From contig CADDZI010000026.1 in assembly GCA_902812405.1 (NCBI GenBank), forward strand, positions 1-33,524: a stretch of DNA of 33,524 bases, written 5' to 3'. The translations under genes and the position numbers were made by a program. The notes beneath the pieces are model-generated. The model ran no database searches, was not told where the DNA came from, and saw only the letters and a list, made by a program, of their open reading frames with translations. Each line of letters begins with the position of its first letter. Position 1 is the stretch's first letter. This stretch comes from a bacterium. GTDB lineage: Bacteria; Vulcanimicrobiota; Vulcanimicrobiia; Eremiobacterales; Eremiobacteraceae. Shown one piece after another: positions 7,533 to 15,311 of this stretch.

Positions 7533-8116
7533 CCCTGTCGTGCGTCCGGCTGGAGTTCGGCTGCAACCAGCTGCTTCAGCCGCGCCAGAGAGAGCGGGCC
7601 AGCCACGTTCGCGCGTACGATCCCCTGGGAGTCCACGACGAAGGTGGCCGGGATATAGTGGACACCCAGCACGTGTTCGCTCAGGTGCCGGTCGTCAATG
7701 TACAAGGGGAAATGCCAGTCATAGGTCCGGGCAAACTGGTATACGGTGATCGGATACTCTTCTTGGTCGATGCCGACGATGTCGACGGGTCGGCCTGCCT
7801 CGGCACGCGAGAGCGCGGCCAGAATCGGAGCTTCGGTGATGCAGTCCGGGCACCAGGTTGCGAAGACGTCGATGACGAGGACGCGCCCCGGTTTGGGCCG
7901 GATTGCCGACGAGACTCCCGTGATGCTGGTGAGGCGCAGGTCCGGTAAGGGCGTGCCCGGGTCGAGGTGGGGGCGTTGATACACCGGGCCAGGTCCAAAC
8001 AGTGCCTCCCGCAGGATGTACTTGATGCCCTCACGCTGGCGCACGGCTAGGACCGCCGCCGCAATCGCGGCGGCGACGACAAGGACGACGACGAGTCCAC
8101 GGAGCGGCCGCGGCAT
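7529..8116 (-). CDS. TlpA-like membrane-anchored thiol:disulfide oxidoreductase
   Basis: The product has an N-terminal hydrophobic segment (LVVVLVVAAAIAAAVLAV) acting as a signal anchor. A short linker follows, then a thioredoxin-fold domain of the TlpA/ResA type, facing the cell exterior or periplasm. The active site is WCPDC after the strand RVLVIDVFAT, and the cis-proline motif is YIPATFVVD. This type keeps cysteines reduced in exported proteins, for example during cytochrome c maturation, but no such gene is nearby. ATG 8116 gives a basic N-terminus directly before the anchor. An ATG at 8164 would add 16 polar residues and is less likely. The stop codon shares the CTAG palindrome with alr. 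Confidence 0.88.
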   Translation of the reverse strand: MPRPLRGLVVVLVVAAAIAAAVLAVRQREGIKYILREALFGPGPVYQRPHLDPGTPLPDLRLTSITGVSSAIRPKPGRVLVIDVFATWCPDCITEAPILAALSRAEAGRPVDIVGIDQEEYPITVYQFARTYDWHFPLYIDDRHLSEHVLGVHYIPATFVVDSQGIVRANVAGPLSLARLKQLVAAELQPDARQG

Positions 8117-8270
8117 AGTCTCTGGGTTCTGTGCGTCGCGCACGCGCTCATGCCCGGTTCGCACTCATCCACATGTCGCTCACCGCCGCTTCGCCACCCC
8201 TGCACAGACTTATGCACATCCGCCGCAGGATGGAACGCGGATACTGTACCGCCAGTGAAGGTGGCATGCC

Positions 8271-8300
8271 TTGTCACGGCGCAGAAGCGTGTGATATACT
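8271..8300 (+). promoter_or_regulatory. Strong extended -10 promoter of the rpsF-dnaB operon
   Basis: TTGTCA (8271-8276) and TATACT (8295-8300) are separated by 18 bases. Each hexamer has one mismatch to consensus, and the -10 box is preceded by TG (8292-8293), making an extended -10. It is the best sigma-70 promoter in the window and would start transcription near 8307, about 95 bases before rpsF. Confidence 0.75.
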
Positions 8301-8313
8301 GACCCGGGCTTGC

Positions 8314-8330
8314 CGGGCACATTCTGCCCG
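8314..8330 (+). promoter_or_regulatory. Leader hairpin upstream of rpsF
   Basis: CGGGCA (8314-8319) pairs with TGCCCG (8325-8330) around the five-base loop CATTC, just after the predicted transcription start. It is followed by a pyrimidine stretch (TTTCCTTCCT). It could be a leader element for S6:S18 feedback control or a weak attenuator. I could not match it to the known S6:S18 binding motif by eye. The rest of the leader (8331-8402) is GC-rich with no clear fold. Confidence 0.35.
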
Positions 8331-8402
8331 TTTCCTTCCTGCTCGTTCGCCGCGATGGCGGCCGGAGGAGCCATACGCCCAGAGGGAGGCAGCGCTCAGC
8401 GC

Positions 8403-8684
8403 ATGTCACGTTACGAAATCACGTATATCGTCCGCCCCAGCTTTGAGGATCCGCAGGTGGATGAACTTGCCGCGCACTTTTCGCAAGTCGTGCAAAGTCA
8501 GGGCGGCGAGGGCGTCGAGCTGGAACGCCTGGGGCGCAAACGCCTGGCCTACGACATCAAGAAGGTGCGCGAGGGCCACTACGTCTGCATGAGGTTCACC
8601 GGCAGTCCCGATGCCGCCAAGGAAGTCGTCCGTCAAATGCGCCTCCACGACGACGTCCTGCGAGCTCTCCTCATCCGCTTGTAA
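8403..8684 (+). CDS. rpsF: 30S ribosomal protein S6
   Basis: S6 binds the central domain of 16S rRNA together with S18. The 93-residue product begins MSRYEITYIVRPSF and has the family's LERLGRKRLAYDIKKVREGHY segment and the LLIRL end. The start is the ATG at 8403, with GGGAGG at 8384-8389, a rather long 13-base spacing. An ATG at 8310 would add a non-homologous N-terminus inside the leader. It heads the rpsF-ssb-rpsR-rplI-dnaB block seen across bacteria and has only the short basic end, without the acidic tail found in Escherichia coli. Confidence 0.96.
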   Translation: MSRYEITYIVRPSFEDPQVDELAAHFSQVVQSQGGEGVELERLGRKRLAYDIKKVREGHYVCMRFTGSPDAAKEVVRQMRLHDDVLRALLIRL

Positions 8685-8697
8685 AGCGAGGTTGATC

Positions 8698-9126
8698 GTG
8701 GCTGGTTCCTATAATCGCATCGTGCTGGTCGGCCGGCTGGTGGCCGACCCCGAGTTGCGACAGACCCAACAGGGCATCCCCGTGACGTCATTCCGCATTG
8801 CCGTCGACCGGCCGAAGAGCAAGGACGGTGAGAAACAGACCGACTTCTTCGGCGTCAGCATCTGGCGCCAGCGCGCCGAGCGTGCCGCCGAGTTCCTGCA
8901 AAAGGGCCGGCTCGTGCTCGTCTCGGGCCGGGTTCAGATCCGCGAGTACACCGATCGCGACAACAACCGCCGCACGGCGGTCGACGTCGTGGCCGACGAT
9001 TTCCAAATGCTCGATTCGCGGCCGGGTGCGGATGCCCAGGCTGCGGGCCGCGCTGCGGCGCCCAGCGCCGGAAACGACCTGCCGGAGTACGAATACAATC
9101 CGGCAGACGAGGAAGTTCCCTTCTAA
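8698..9126 (+). CDS. ssb: Single-stranded DNA-binding protein
   Basis: SSB coats single-stranded DNA in replication and repair and recruits partner proteins through its tail. The 142-residue product has one OB fold (residues about 4-108; YNRIVLVGRLVADPELR, then FRIAVDR and a RLVLVSGR strand). A short flexible linker follows, then the conserved acidic tip DEEVPF. It starts with GTG at 8698 behind GCGAGG, 13 bases after the rpsF stop. It lies between rpsF and rpsR as in many bacteria, so its level is tied to ribosomal protein expression. Confidence 0.96.
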   Translation: MAGSYNRIVLVGRLVADPELRQTQQGIPVTSFRIAVDRPKSKDGEKQTDFFGVSIWRQRAERAAEFLQKGRLVLVSGRVQIREYTDRDNNRRTAVDVVADDFQMLDSRPGADAQAAGRAAAPSAGNDLPEYEYNPADEEVPF

Positions 9127-9159
9127 GACGACGCGCGAGAGACCGCGCGAAGGAACAGC

Positions 9160-9423
9160 ATGGCAAACAACAAAAAGCAAGGCGCCGCCAAACGTAAGGT
9201 GACCAAAGAACGCAAGACGAAACGGAAGTCCTGTGGCCTGTGCGCCGAGAAGGTGACGGGCCTGGACTACAAAGACACGCTGCGCCTGCGCAAGTACATC
9301 ACGGACCGTGGGAAGATCGTGCCGCGGCGCATCTCTGGCACGTGCGCCAAGCACCAACGCCGGCTCACCGAGGCCATCAAACGTGCCCGGATCATCGCTC
9401 TTTTGCCGTTCACGGCCGAATAA
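9160..9423 (+). CDS. rpsR: 30S ribosomal protein S18
   Basis: S18 pairs with S6 on the small subunit platform. The 87-residue product has a basic N-terminus, then [35 protein letters not shown], and [21 protein letters not shown], all typical of S18. The Cys-x2-Cys pair and a third Cys before KHQRR suggest a zinc-binding (C+) form of the protein. It starts with ATG at 9160 after a GAAGGA-type ribosome binding site. Confidence 0.97.
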   Translation: MANNKKQGAAKRKVTKERKTKRKSCGLCAEKVTGLDYKDTLRLRKYITDRGKIVPRRISGTCAKHQRRLTEAIKRARIIALLPFTAE

Positions 9424-9426
9424 GCG

Positions 9427-9873
9427 GTGAAGGTCATCCTGTGCGCCGACGTGCGGGGCGTGGGGAAGGCGGGAACGGTTGCCGAGGTCTCGGACGGCTA
9501 CGCCCGCAACTACCTCCTTCCCAAGGGACTGGCGCAGGAGGCGACGGCCGGCAACCTGGCGCAAGCCCAAGCCCGGCGTGCCGCGGCCGCCAAGCGTGAG
9601 GAGAAGATGCTGGCCGAGGCGCGTGCACTGGCGGCGCGCTTGAGCGGCGCGCCGCTGCTCGTCTCGGCCAAGGCCGGCGAACGGGGCCGCATCTTCGGCG
9701 CCGTCACCAACGCCGATATCGCCGAAGCCCTGCAGGCCGCCCACGGCGTGGCTTTGGACCGCCACAAGGTTGAACTTGCGGAGCCGATCAAGACGTTGGG
9801 CGACCACGAGGTGCTCGTGCGCCTGGCGCCGGGCGTGACCGCCAAGGTCACCGTGCGCGTCGGCGCCGCCTAG
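9427..9873 (+). CDS. rplI: 50S ribosomal protein L9
   Basis: L9 binds 23S rRNA near the L1 stalk and spans between ribosomes. The 148-residue product has the N-terminal KVILCADVRGVGKAGTVAEV segment, the GYARNYLLPKGLA motif, a central helix and the C-terminal domain (GRIFGAVTNADIAEAL). It starts with GTG at 9427, three bases after the rpsR stop codon. No independent Shine-Dalgarno is visible, so it is probably translated by coupling. Confidence 0.96.
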   Translation: MKVILCADVRGVGKAGTVAEVSDGYARNYLLPKGLAQEATAGNLAQAQARRAAAAKREEKMLAEARALAARLSGAPLLVSAKAGERGRIFGAVTNADIAEALQAAHGVALDRHKVELAEPIKTLGDHEVLVRLAPGVTAKVTVRVGAA

Positions 9874-9896
9874 AGTCCTTCGACGAGGAGGCGCAG

Positions 9897-11252
9897 GTGC
9901 GCGCGATGGTGACGATACCCGCCGAACGGATCCCGCCACAGAACCTCGAGGCCGAGCAAGCCGTCTTGGGGGCGCTCATGGTGGATCGCGAGTTGGCGCC
10001 CATCGTCAGCGAGATCGTGCGCACCGCCGACTTCTACGCGCCGCACCATGCGACGATTTACAGTGCCATTCTCTCCCTCTACGAACGCGGTGAGCCGATC
10101 GACAAGGTCTCGGTCAGCGAAGAATTGCGCCGGCGCAAGGTGCTGGACGATGTCGGCGGCGTGGACTACATCAGCCAGCTTCTGAACACCGTCCCCACCG
10201 CCGCGTCCGCCGAGTACTACGCGCGCATCGTCGCCGAGAAGGCCATCTTGCGTGCCCTCATCGTGGCCGGCGGGCGCATTGCCGGCAAGGCCTTCGAACA
10301 GCCGGAGAACGTCGAGGAGGTCGTCGACGAGTGCGAACGGATGATCTTCGAGATCGGACGGCGCTCCGCCGGCGGCTTCACCTTGGTACGCGAGCTCCTC
10401 AAGCCGGCCTTCGAACGCATCGACACGCTGTACCACCAGCGAGGCACGGTGACCGGCGTGCCGTCCGGGTTTCGCCGCCTTGATCAGTTCACGACTGGGT
10501 TCCAGCCCGGCGAGCTCATCATCATTGCCGCCCGCCCCTCGATGGGCAAGACCTCGCTGTGCCTCAACATCGCCATGAACGCCGCCAAGGGTGCGGGTAA
10601 GAAGGTGGCGGTCTTCTCGCTCGAGATGAGCAACGATCAGCTCGTGCAGCGCTTCTTGAGCATGGAGGCGCGCATCGACGCCCAGAGCCTGCGCACCGGC
10701 AACATTAAGGATAAGGAGTGGGGTGACATCACCCGGGCCATGGGCGTCCTGGCCGAAGTCCCGATCTTCGTCGACGACTCCCCCGCGCTTGCGGTGAGCG
10801 AGGTGCGCTCGCGCTCGCGGCGTCTCGCGGCGACGGCGGGCCTGGACCTCATCATCATCGACTACCTGCAGCTGCTGCGCTCGCCCAACCCCAAGATGAC
10901 GAGCCGGGTCGAGATCATCGACGACATCTGCCGGAACCTGAAGGCGCTGGCCAAGGAGCTCAAGGTGCCGGTCATTGCGCTGGCCCAGCTCAACCGCTCC
11001 CCCGAAGCGCGCAACGACAAACGTCCGTTGCTTTCGGATCTGCGCGAGTCGGGCGGCATCGAGCAGGAAGCGGACGTCGTGGCGTTCATCTACCGCGACG
11101 ACTACTACAATCCGCCGACGCCCGAGAACGAGAACATCGCCGAGATTAACATCGCCAAGCAGCGCAACGGCCCGACGGGTGTCATTCAGCTTCGCTTCGA
11201 CAAGCGCTTCACGTCGTTTGCCGATCTCGACACCGAACACAGCGAGTTCTAG
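9897..11252 (+). CDS. dnaB: Replicative DNA helicase DnaB
   Basis: DnaB is the hexameric 5'-3' helicase at the replication fork. The 451-residue product has the N-terminal primase-interacting domain (IPPQNLEAEQAVLGALM) and a RecA-like motor. The motor shows Walker A ARPSMGKTS, the FSLEMS segment, Walker B LDLIIIDYLQLL, and the arginine-finger region (QLNRSPE ... LSDLRESGGIEQEAD). The C-terminus includes KQRNGPTG, as expected. No intein is present. The GTG at 9897 is five bases after AGGAGG (9886-9891) and fits better than the ATG at 9906. It ends the rpsF operon and is followed by repeats. Confidence 0.96.
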   Translation: MRAMVTIPAERIPPQNLEAEQAVLGALMVDRELAPIVSEIVRTADFYAPHHATIYSAILSLYERGEPIDKVSVSEELRRRKVLDDVGGVDYISQLLNTVPTAASAEYYARIVAEKAILRALIVAGGRIAGKAFEQPENVEEVVDECERMIFEIGRRSAGGFTLVRELLKPAFERIDTLYHQRGTVTGVPSGFRRLDQFTTGFQPGELIIIAARPSMGKTSLCLNIAMNAAKGAGKKVAVFSLEMSNDQLVQRFLSMEARIDAQSLRTGNIKDKEWGDITRAMGVLAEVPIFVDDSPALAVSEVRSRSRRLAATAGLDLIIIDYLQLLRSPNPKMTSRVEIIDDICRNLKALAKELKVPVIALAQLNRSPEARNDKRPLLSDLRESGGIEQEADVVAFIYRDDYYNPPTPENENIAEINIAKQRNGPTGVIQLRFDKRFTSFADLDTEHSEF

Positions 11253-11266
11253 CCTGACGCGGCGTC

Positions 11267-11451
11267 GGTCGCGCAAGCGCGACCGCTACTGATCAGGCAG
11301 GACGGGTCGCGTAGCGGCCGCGCTCGCGCGGCCGCTGGGACGTTGCACCTTGGCGTCTCGAACAGGCTACGTTCTGCCGGTCGCGCAAGCGCGACCGCTA
11401 CGCGCGGTGGTGCAAGGCCGACCGCTACACCGGTCGCCCAAGCGCGACCGG
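11267..11451. repeat. Second cluster of dispersed palindromic repeats
   Basis: The 328-bp gap between dnaB and the tRNA holds four palindromes. They are GGTCGCGCAAGCGCGACC plus GCTAC at 11267-11289; GTAGC plus a GCGGCCGCGC / GCGCGGCCGC palindrome at 11311-11335; the first type again at 11379-11402; and a degenerate copy at 11430-11451. A half-copy, GGCCGACCGCTAC, lies near 11416-11428. Units 11267-11289 and 11311-11335 are in opposite orientation. This pairing resembles the head-to-head arrangement of REP sequences. Bases 11452-11580 show nothing recognisable. Confidence 0.85.
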
Positions 11452-11580
11452 TGCGACGAGGAAGAGCGGTGCCGACGCATGACAGGAAGGGTTTCGCCGG
11501 TCGGGGCGACGTACCGATTCAGGCGGATACGCTTGCCGGTCCGCCGAAGTCACGGGCCGACGCACTGTGCGCTCCGGCAT

Positions 11581-11652
11581 GCCGACGTAGCTCAGTGGTA
11601 GAGCAGCGGTTTCGTAAACCGCGGGTCGTCAGTTCAAATCTGACCGTCGGCT
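11581..11652 (+). tRNA. tRNA-Thr (anticodon CGT)
   Basis: The 72-base gene folds as a standard cloverleaf. The acceptor arm GCCGACG pairs with CGTCGGC, and T is the discriminator base. The D arm is GCTCAGTGGTAGAGC. The anticodon stem GCGGT/ACCGC encloses the loop TTCGTAA, with anticodon CGT reading ACG (Thr). The T arm is GTCAG-TTCAAAT-CTGAC. The CCA end is not encoded, so it must be added by a nucleotidyltransferase. Confidence 0.96.
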
Positions 11653-11683
11653 CGCTCTCTCTTGGCCGTCACGCAAGGCTTCG

Positions 11684-13354
11684 ATGAACCCACACCCCTC
11701 AACCCACCTCCGGTTCGCGCTGCTCGGCGCACTCGTCGCGGTCTTCCTCGCCGGGCCGGGCTGCACAAAGGTCGGGACGAACACCGCTGGTACGAGTGGG
11801 CTGCATCCATGGACGATCCCCGGGGTGCTGCGCATGGCCGGGGTAGCCCAGCCCGACAACCTCAACCCGCTGCTCGGAAACCAGCAGATCGAGGTCGACC
11901 TCTCGATGTTTTGGGCCGGCTACCTCTTCAACTGGAATGATCGCAACCAGCTCGTTCCCGAGCTTGCAACCGAGGTCCCGACGCTCGCCAACGGCGGCAT
12001 CAGCCGGGACGGCCTGTCGATTACGTACCACCTGCGCAAGGGCGTCCTGTGGCAGGATGGCGCGCCGTTTTCGGCCGACGACGTCATCTTCACATGGCAG
12101 GCCATCAACAACCCGCGCAACAACGTGCAAACCCGCATCCCGTACGACAGCGACTACATTGCGAACATCGAGAAGAAGGACGAGTACACGATTGTCGTCC
12201 ACCTCAAGCGCCCCTTCGCCCCGTTCGTCAACACGTTCTTCACAATGTCCTCCACGCCGTACCCCATCCTGCCCAGGCACCTTTTGGCACGCTACCCGGA
12301 CATTAACCACGTTGCCTACAACCAAAAGCCGGTCGGCACGGGTCCGTTCATGATTGAGGAGGTGCGGCCGGGCAGCCTGATCCGCATGGTTGCCAACCCG
12401 CGCTACTGGCGCGGGCCGCCCCACCTCAAAGAGTTCGACTACGCGATCATCCCGGACGAAACGACGATCCTCACCCAGCTGCGCACGCACGAACAGGACA
12501 TGGAGTACAACGCACCGGCGTCGCAGGCGCCGAGTCTGGCCGGCATTGACGGTGTCCGTATCTACCTGACGCCGTTCACGCAGTATCGCGAAATCGCGCT
12601 GAATCTCGAAAATCCCATCCTCAAGGACGTCCGCGTCCGTCAGGCCCTGGCGTACGCGATCGACCAAAACGAACTCATCCGCACCGTCTCGCATGGCGTC
12701 GACATGCCCGGCGACAGCGATCAGCCGCCGTTTTTGTGGGCTCACAGCAACAACGTCCAGCGCTACCCCCACGACCCGCAGCGCGCGGCACAACTGCTGG
12801 ATGCGGCCGGCTGGCGCCTCGGCCCGGATGGCTACCGCTACAAGAACGGGCAGCGCCTGGTCTTGGGTATGTCGGGGACGACGGGTTCGGATGAGACGCG
12901 CAACCTGGAACAGGTCGTGCAACATGAATGGCGCGCCGTGGGCGTGCAGGGCGTCATCAAAAATTATGCCTCTGACCTGTTCTTTGCAGGCTACAACTTC
13001 GGCGGCATTATCCAAGGCGGAAAGTTCGATACGGCGTTCTACTCGTGGATCAACGGTATCGACCCCGACGACTCCACCCTCTTCATGTGCGACCAAATCC
13101 CGCCCAACGGCCAGAATGCATACCGCTTTTGCGATCCGCAACTGGACGCGGCCGAACGTGTGGCGTTGAGCCACTACGACCAGGCGACGCGCAAGGCGGC
13201 CTACGATACGATACAGCGCATCCTGAGCCGCGAGGAACCGCTGATCATCATTTGGTACGTTCGCCGCCAGGACGTCGTCAACTCCGATCTGAAGAACTAC
13301 CGTCCCGCGCACGCGGTCACAACCTTCTGGAACACCTGGCAATGGGCCATGTAG
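11684..13354 (+). CDS. Peptide/nickel-type ABC transporter substrate-binding lipoprotein
   Basis: The 556-residue product is a family 5 extracellular solute-binding protein, the type that delivers peptides or similar solutes to an ABC importer. The N-terminus has a signal peptide (LRFALLGALVAVFLAG) ending in GPGC (Cys27), an imperfect lipobox, so it is probably a lipid-anchored surface protein. The mature part shows family features: MAGVAQPDNLNPLL, LRKGVLWQDGAPFSADDVIFTW in two parts, a GTGPFMIEE segment, and LKDVRVRQALAYAID. No permease or ATPase genes adjoin it, so the transporter it serves must be encoded elsewhere. It begins 31 bases after tRNA-Thr, with no clear Shine-Dalgarno. The substrate is unknown. 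Confidence 0.9.
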   Translation: MNPHPSTHLRFALLGALVAVFLAGPGCTKVGTNTAGTSGLHPWTIPGVLRMAGVAQPDNLNPLLGNQQIEVDLSMFWAGYLFNWNDRNQLVPELATEVPTLANGGISRDGLSITYHLRKGVLWQDGAPFSADDVIFTWQAINNPRNNVQTRIPYDSDYIANIEKKDEYTIVVHLKRPFAPFVNTFFTMSSTPYPILPRHLLARYPDINHVAYNQKPVGTGPFMIEEVRPGSLIRMVANPRYWRGPPHLKEFDYAIIPDETTILTQLRTHEQDMEYNAPASQAPSLAGIDGVRIYLTPFTQYREIALNLENPILKDVRVRQALAYAIDQNELIRTVSHGVDMPGDSDQPPFLWAHSNNVQRYPHDPQRAAQLLDAAGWRLGPDGYRYKNGQRLVLGMSGTTGSDETRNLEQVVQHEWRAVGVQGVIKNYASDLFFAGYNFGGIIQGGKFDTAFYSWINGIDPDDSTLFMCDQIPPNGQNAYRFCDPQLDAAERVALSHYDQATRKAAYDTIQRILSREEPLIIIWYVRRQDVVNSDLKNYRPAHAVTTFWNTWQWAM

Positions 13355-13449
13355 GCCCAAGGAATCCGCAGCCTGCGCGGCGCATGGGAGGTGCGTAACG
13401 TTTCCTCTAGCCGGGGTCGCTTTTGGTGCAACCTCAAGGAGTGGTTTGT

Positions 13450-13710
13450 ATGGGCATATTAACATGGATCATCGTCGGCATCATCGCAGGCTTCCTGGCA
13501 CGCCTGGTCATCAAGGGCGAGGGACCGGGCGGCATCATCGGTGACCTCATCATCGGCATCATAGGGGCGCTCATCGGCGGCTGGGTCTTCAATTTGTTTG
13601 GCCATCCGGGCGTCACCGGGCTGAATATCGGCAGTATCATCGTCGCCTTCGTCGGTGGCGTGATTTTGCTGTTGATCTTGCGGCTCGTCACCGGCAAGCG
13701 GACGGCGTAA
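13450..13710 (+). CDS. Small GlsB/YeaQ/YmgE-family membrane protein
   Basis: The 86-residue product is almost wholly hydrophobic, with three membrane segments (residues about 2-18, 28-47 and 55-76) and a short basic tail (RLVTGKRTA). The glycine-rich pattern IIAGFLARLVIKGEGPGG, then GDLIIGIIGALIGGW, is characteristic of the GlsB/YeaQ/YmgE (transglycosylase-associated protein) family. These are small envelope proteins often induced by stress, and their exact role is unclear. The start is the ATG at 13450 with AAGGAG eight bases upstream; an in-frame codon at 13423 would add a non-family N-terminus. It stands between unrelated genes. Confidence 0.88.
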   Translation: MGILTWIIVGIIAGFLARLVIKGEGPGGIIGDLIIGIIGALIGGWVFNLFGHPGVTGLNIGSIIVAFVGGVILLLILRLVTGKRTA

Positions 13711-13727
13711 ACCCCGTCGGCGGGACT

Positions 13728-13751
13728 GGTGCCGCGAGGTAAAACGGCACC
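13728..13751 (+). terminator. Weak hairpin after the GlsB-like gene
   Basis: GGTGCCG (13728-13734) pairs with CGGCACC (13745-13751) around a ten-base loop containing AAAA, in the 67-bp gap before the amidohydrolase. No T-tract follows, so termination is doubtful. It could instead be part of the next gene's leader. Confidence 0.25.
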
Positions 13752-13777
13752 TGCGTCGCCAAGAGTGAGGGCACGCC

Positions 13778-15295
13778 ATGCTCTCACTGTTCGTCAACGC
13801 CGACATCCTCACGCTCGACCCGGGGCAACCTCGGGCGCGCTGTCTGCTGGTCCGCGACGGACGCGTCGAGAAGGTGCTCGAGGAGCGGCCCACCGGCTTG
13901 GGCCGCGGCGTCCAGGTCGTAGACTGCGCCGGCGGGGCTATCGTCCCCGGTTTCCACGACTGCCACATGCACCTCACTGCGACCGGCCTGGTCCACGGAC
14001 CCCACAATCTCGGCGATTGCCGTAGCCTAAGCGAGCTCTTGGGGCGAGTGGCGGATCTCGCCCGCAGCGACGCGCTCGTCTATGCCGGTAACTTCGACGA
14101 AAGCCGTCTGACCGAGGGCCGCGCGCCCACGCGCCGGGAGTTGGATACCGCGGGATCCGGCAAACCGGTCCTTCTCAGCCGCGTCGACGGTCACTCCTGC
14201 GTCGCCAACACGGCCGCGTTGGATGCCCTGGGCATCGACCTCGGGCGTCCGGAAGTCGAACGCGACGCTGCGGGAGAACCGACCGGCCGGCTCATCGGAC
14301 AGTTGAGCTATGCCGCACAGTACGACTACGTCAAGCTCCTGCCGGTCAGCACGCACCGCCGCGCCGATCGCATCGCGGCCCAGGCCGCCCTGGGCGCCGG
14401 CATCACGACCCTCCACAACGTCATCGAAGGAGATGCCTCGTACGAGGAGCTTGCAGAAATCTACATCGATAACGCCGTCTTACCGGTGCGCGTGATCTCC
14501 AAGTCGTGCACGACGAGTGTCCCCAAAGTCAAGCGTCTGGGAGGGCGCATCTTCGGCGGCGACATCTTTGTCGACGGTTCCATCGGGTCGCGGACCGCCG
14601 CGCTCTCGGACGACTATCGCGACGGACGCGGGCGCGGACTGCTCTACCTGGATTGGCGCGATCTTGCGGACCTCTTTCACGAGGCCGCGGAAAGCGGTCT
14701 CTCGCCGGGCGTCCACGCCATCGGTGACCAGGCAATCGAGCAAGCCCTGACCGCCTGGGAAGAGGTGGCCCGCCGGCGCGGCTCGCTTGAAGGGCTGCGA
14801 CCCTCCATCGACCATTTCGAAATCGCGCGGCCCGATCACATCCGCCGCGCAGCGGCGCTGGGTGTCTTCCTTTCGATGCAGCCTGCCTTCGATTACCTGT
14901 GGGGCGCGCCGGGCGGGATGTACGAGCAGCGCCTCGGCCTCGAGCGCGCGCAGGCCATGAACCGCCTAGGCAGCGCACTGCGCGCGGGCTGCGTGCTGTG
15001 CGCCGGCTCGGACAGCCCGGTGACTCCCTTGTCCGCGCTGCTCGGCATCCACGCCGCCGTCAACCACTACCAAGCCGGCGAACGTCTTGACGTGCAGAGC
15101 GCGCTGCGGGCCTACACGGCGGACGCCGCCCGCCTGGCTTTCCTGGAAGACCAGTGCGGTGTGCTGGCCGAGGGCAAGCTAGCGGATTTCGTCGTCCTCG
15201 ATAAGGCTCCCGACCGGGTTCCGCCGGAGGCGATCAAGGACATTCGGGTGCAGATGACGGTAGTGGAAGGAGAGCTCCGCTATCGCGCCGCCTGA
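13778..15295 (+). CDS. YtcJ-like metal-dependent amidohydrolase
   Basis: The 505-residue product belongs to the amidohydrolase superfamily, YtcJ/Amidohydro_3 branch, which are cytoplasmic metal-dependent hydrolases of C-N or similar bonds. Visible motifs are an N-terminal beta-sandwich strand (NADILTLDPG), the metal-binding H63-x-H65 in GFHDCHMHL, DGSIGSRTAAL, VHAIGDQAI with a likely metal His, SIDHFEIARPDH, and GSDSPV with the catalytic Asp. The C-terminal sandwich (GVLAEGKLADFVVLDK) completes the fold. The substrate cannot be told. The stop codon is 17 bases before a PLP-dependent dehydratase-like gene, so the two may be co-transcribed in amino-acid or amide catabolism. Confidence 0.88.
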   Translation: MLSLFVNADILTLDPGQPRARCLLVRDGRVEKVLEERPTGLGRGVQVVDCAGGAIVPGFHDCHMHLTATGLVHGPHNLGDCRSLSELLGRVADLARSDALVYAGNFDESRLTEGRAPTRRELDTAGSGKPVLLSRVDGHSCVANTAALDALGIDLGRPEVERDAAGEPTGRLIGQLSYAAQYDYVKLLPVSTHRRADRIAAQAALGAGITTLHNVIEGDASYEELAEIYIDNAVLPVRVISKSCTTSVPKVKRLGGRIFGGDIFVDGSIGSRTAALSDDYRDGRGRGLLYLDWRDLADLFHEAAESGLSPGVHAIGDQAIEQALTAWEEVARRRGSLEGLRPSIDHFEIARPDHIRRAAALGVFLSMQPAFDYLWGAPGGMYEQRLGLERAQAMNRLGSALRAGCVLCAGSDSPVTPLSALLGIHAAVNHYQAGERLDVQSALRAYTADAARLAFLEDQCGVLAEGKLADFVVLDKAPDRVPPEAIKDIRVQMTVVEGELRYRAA

Positions 15296-15311
15296 GACTG
15301 CCGGCCGCGAC

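Noticed and set aside
8314-8330. Assignment of the rpsF leader hairpin as a definite S6:S18 riboregulator
   Set aside because: The hairpin is real but I could not identify the required internal loop by eye, so it is listed only as a candidate.
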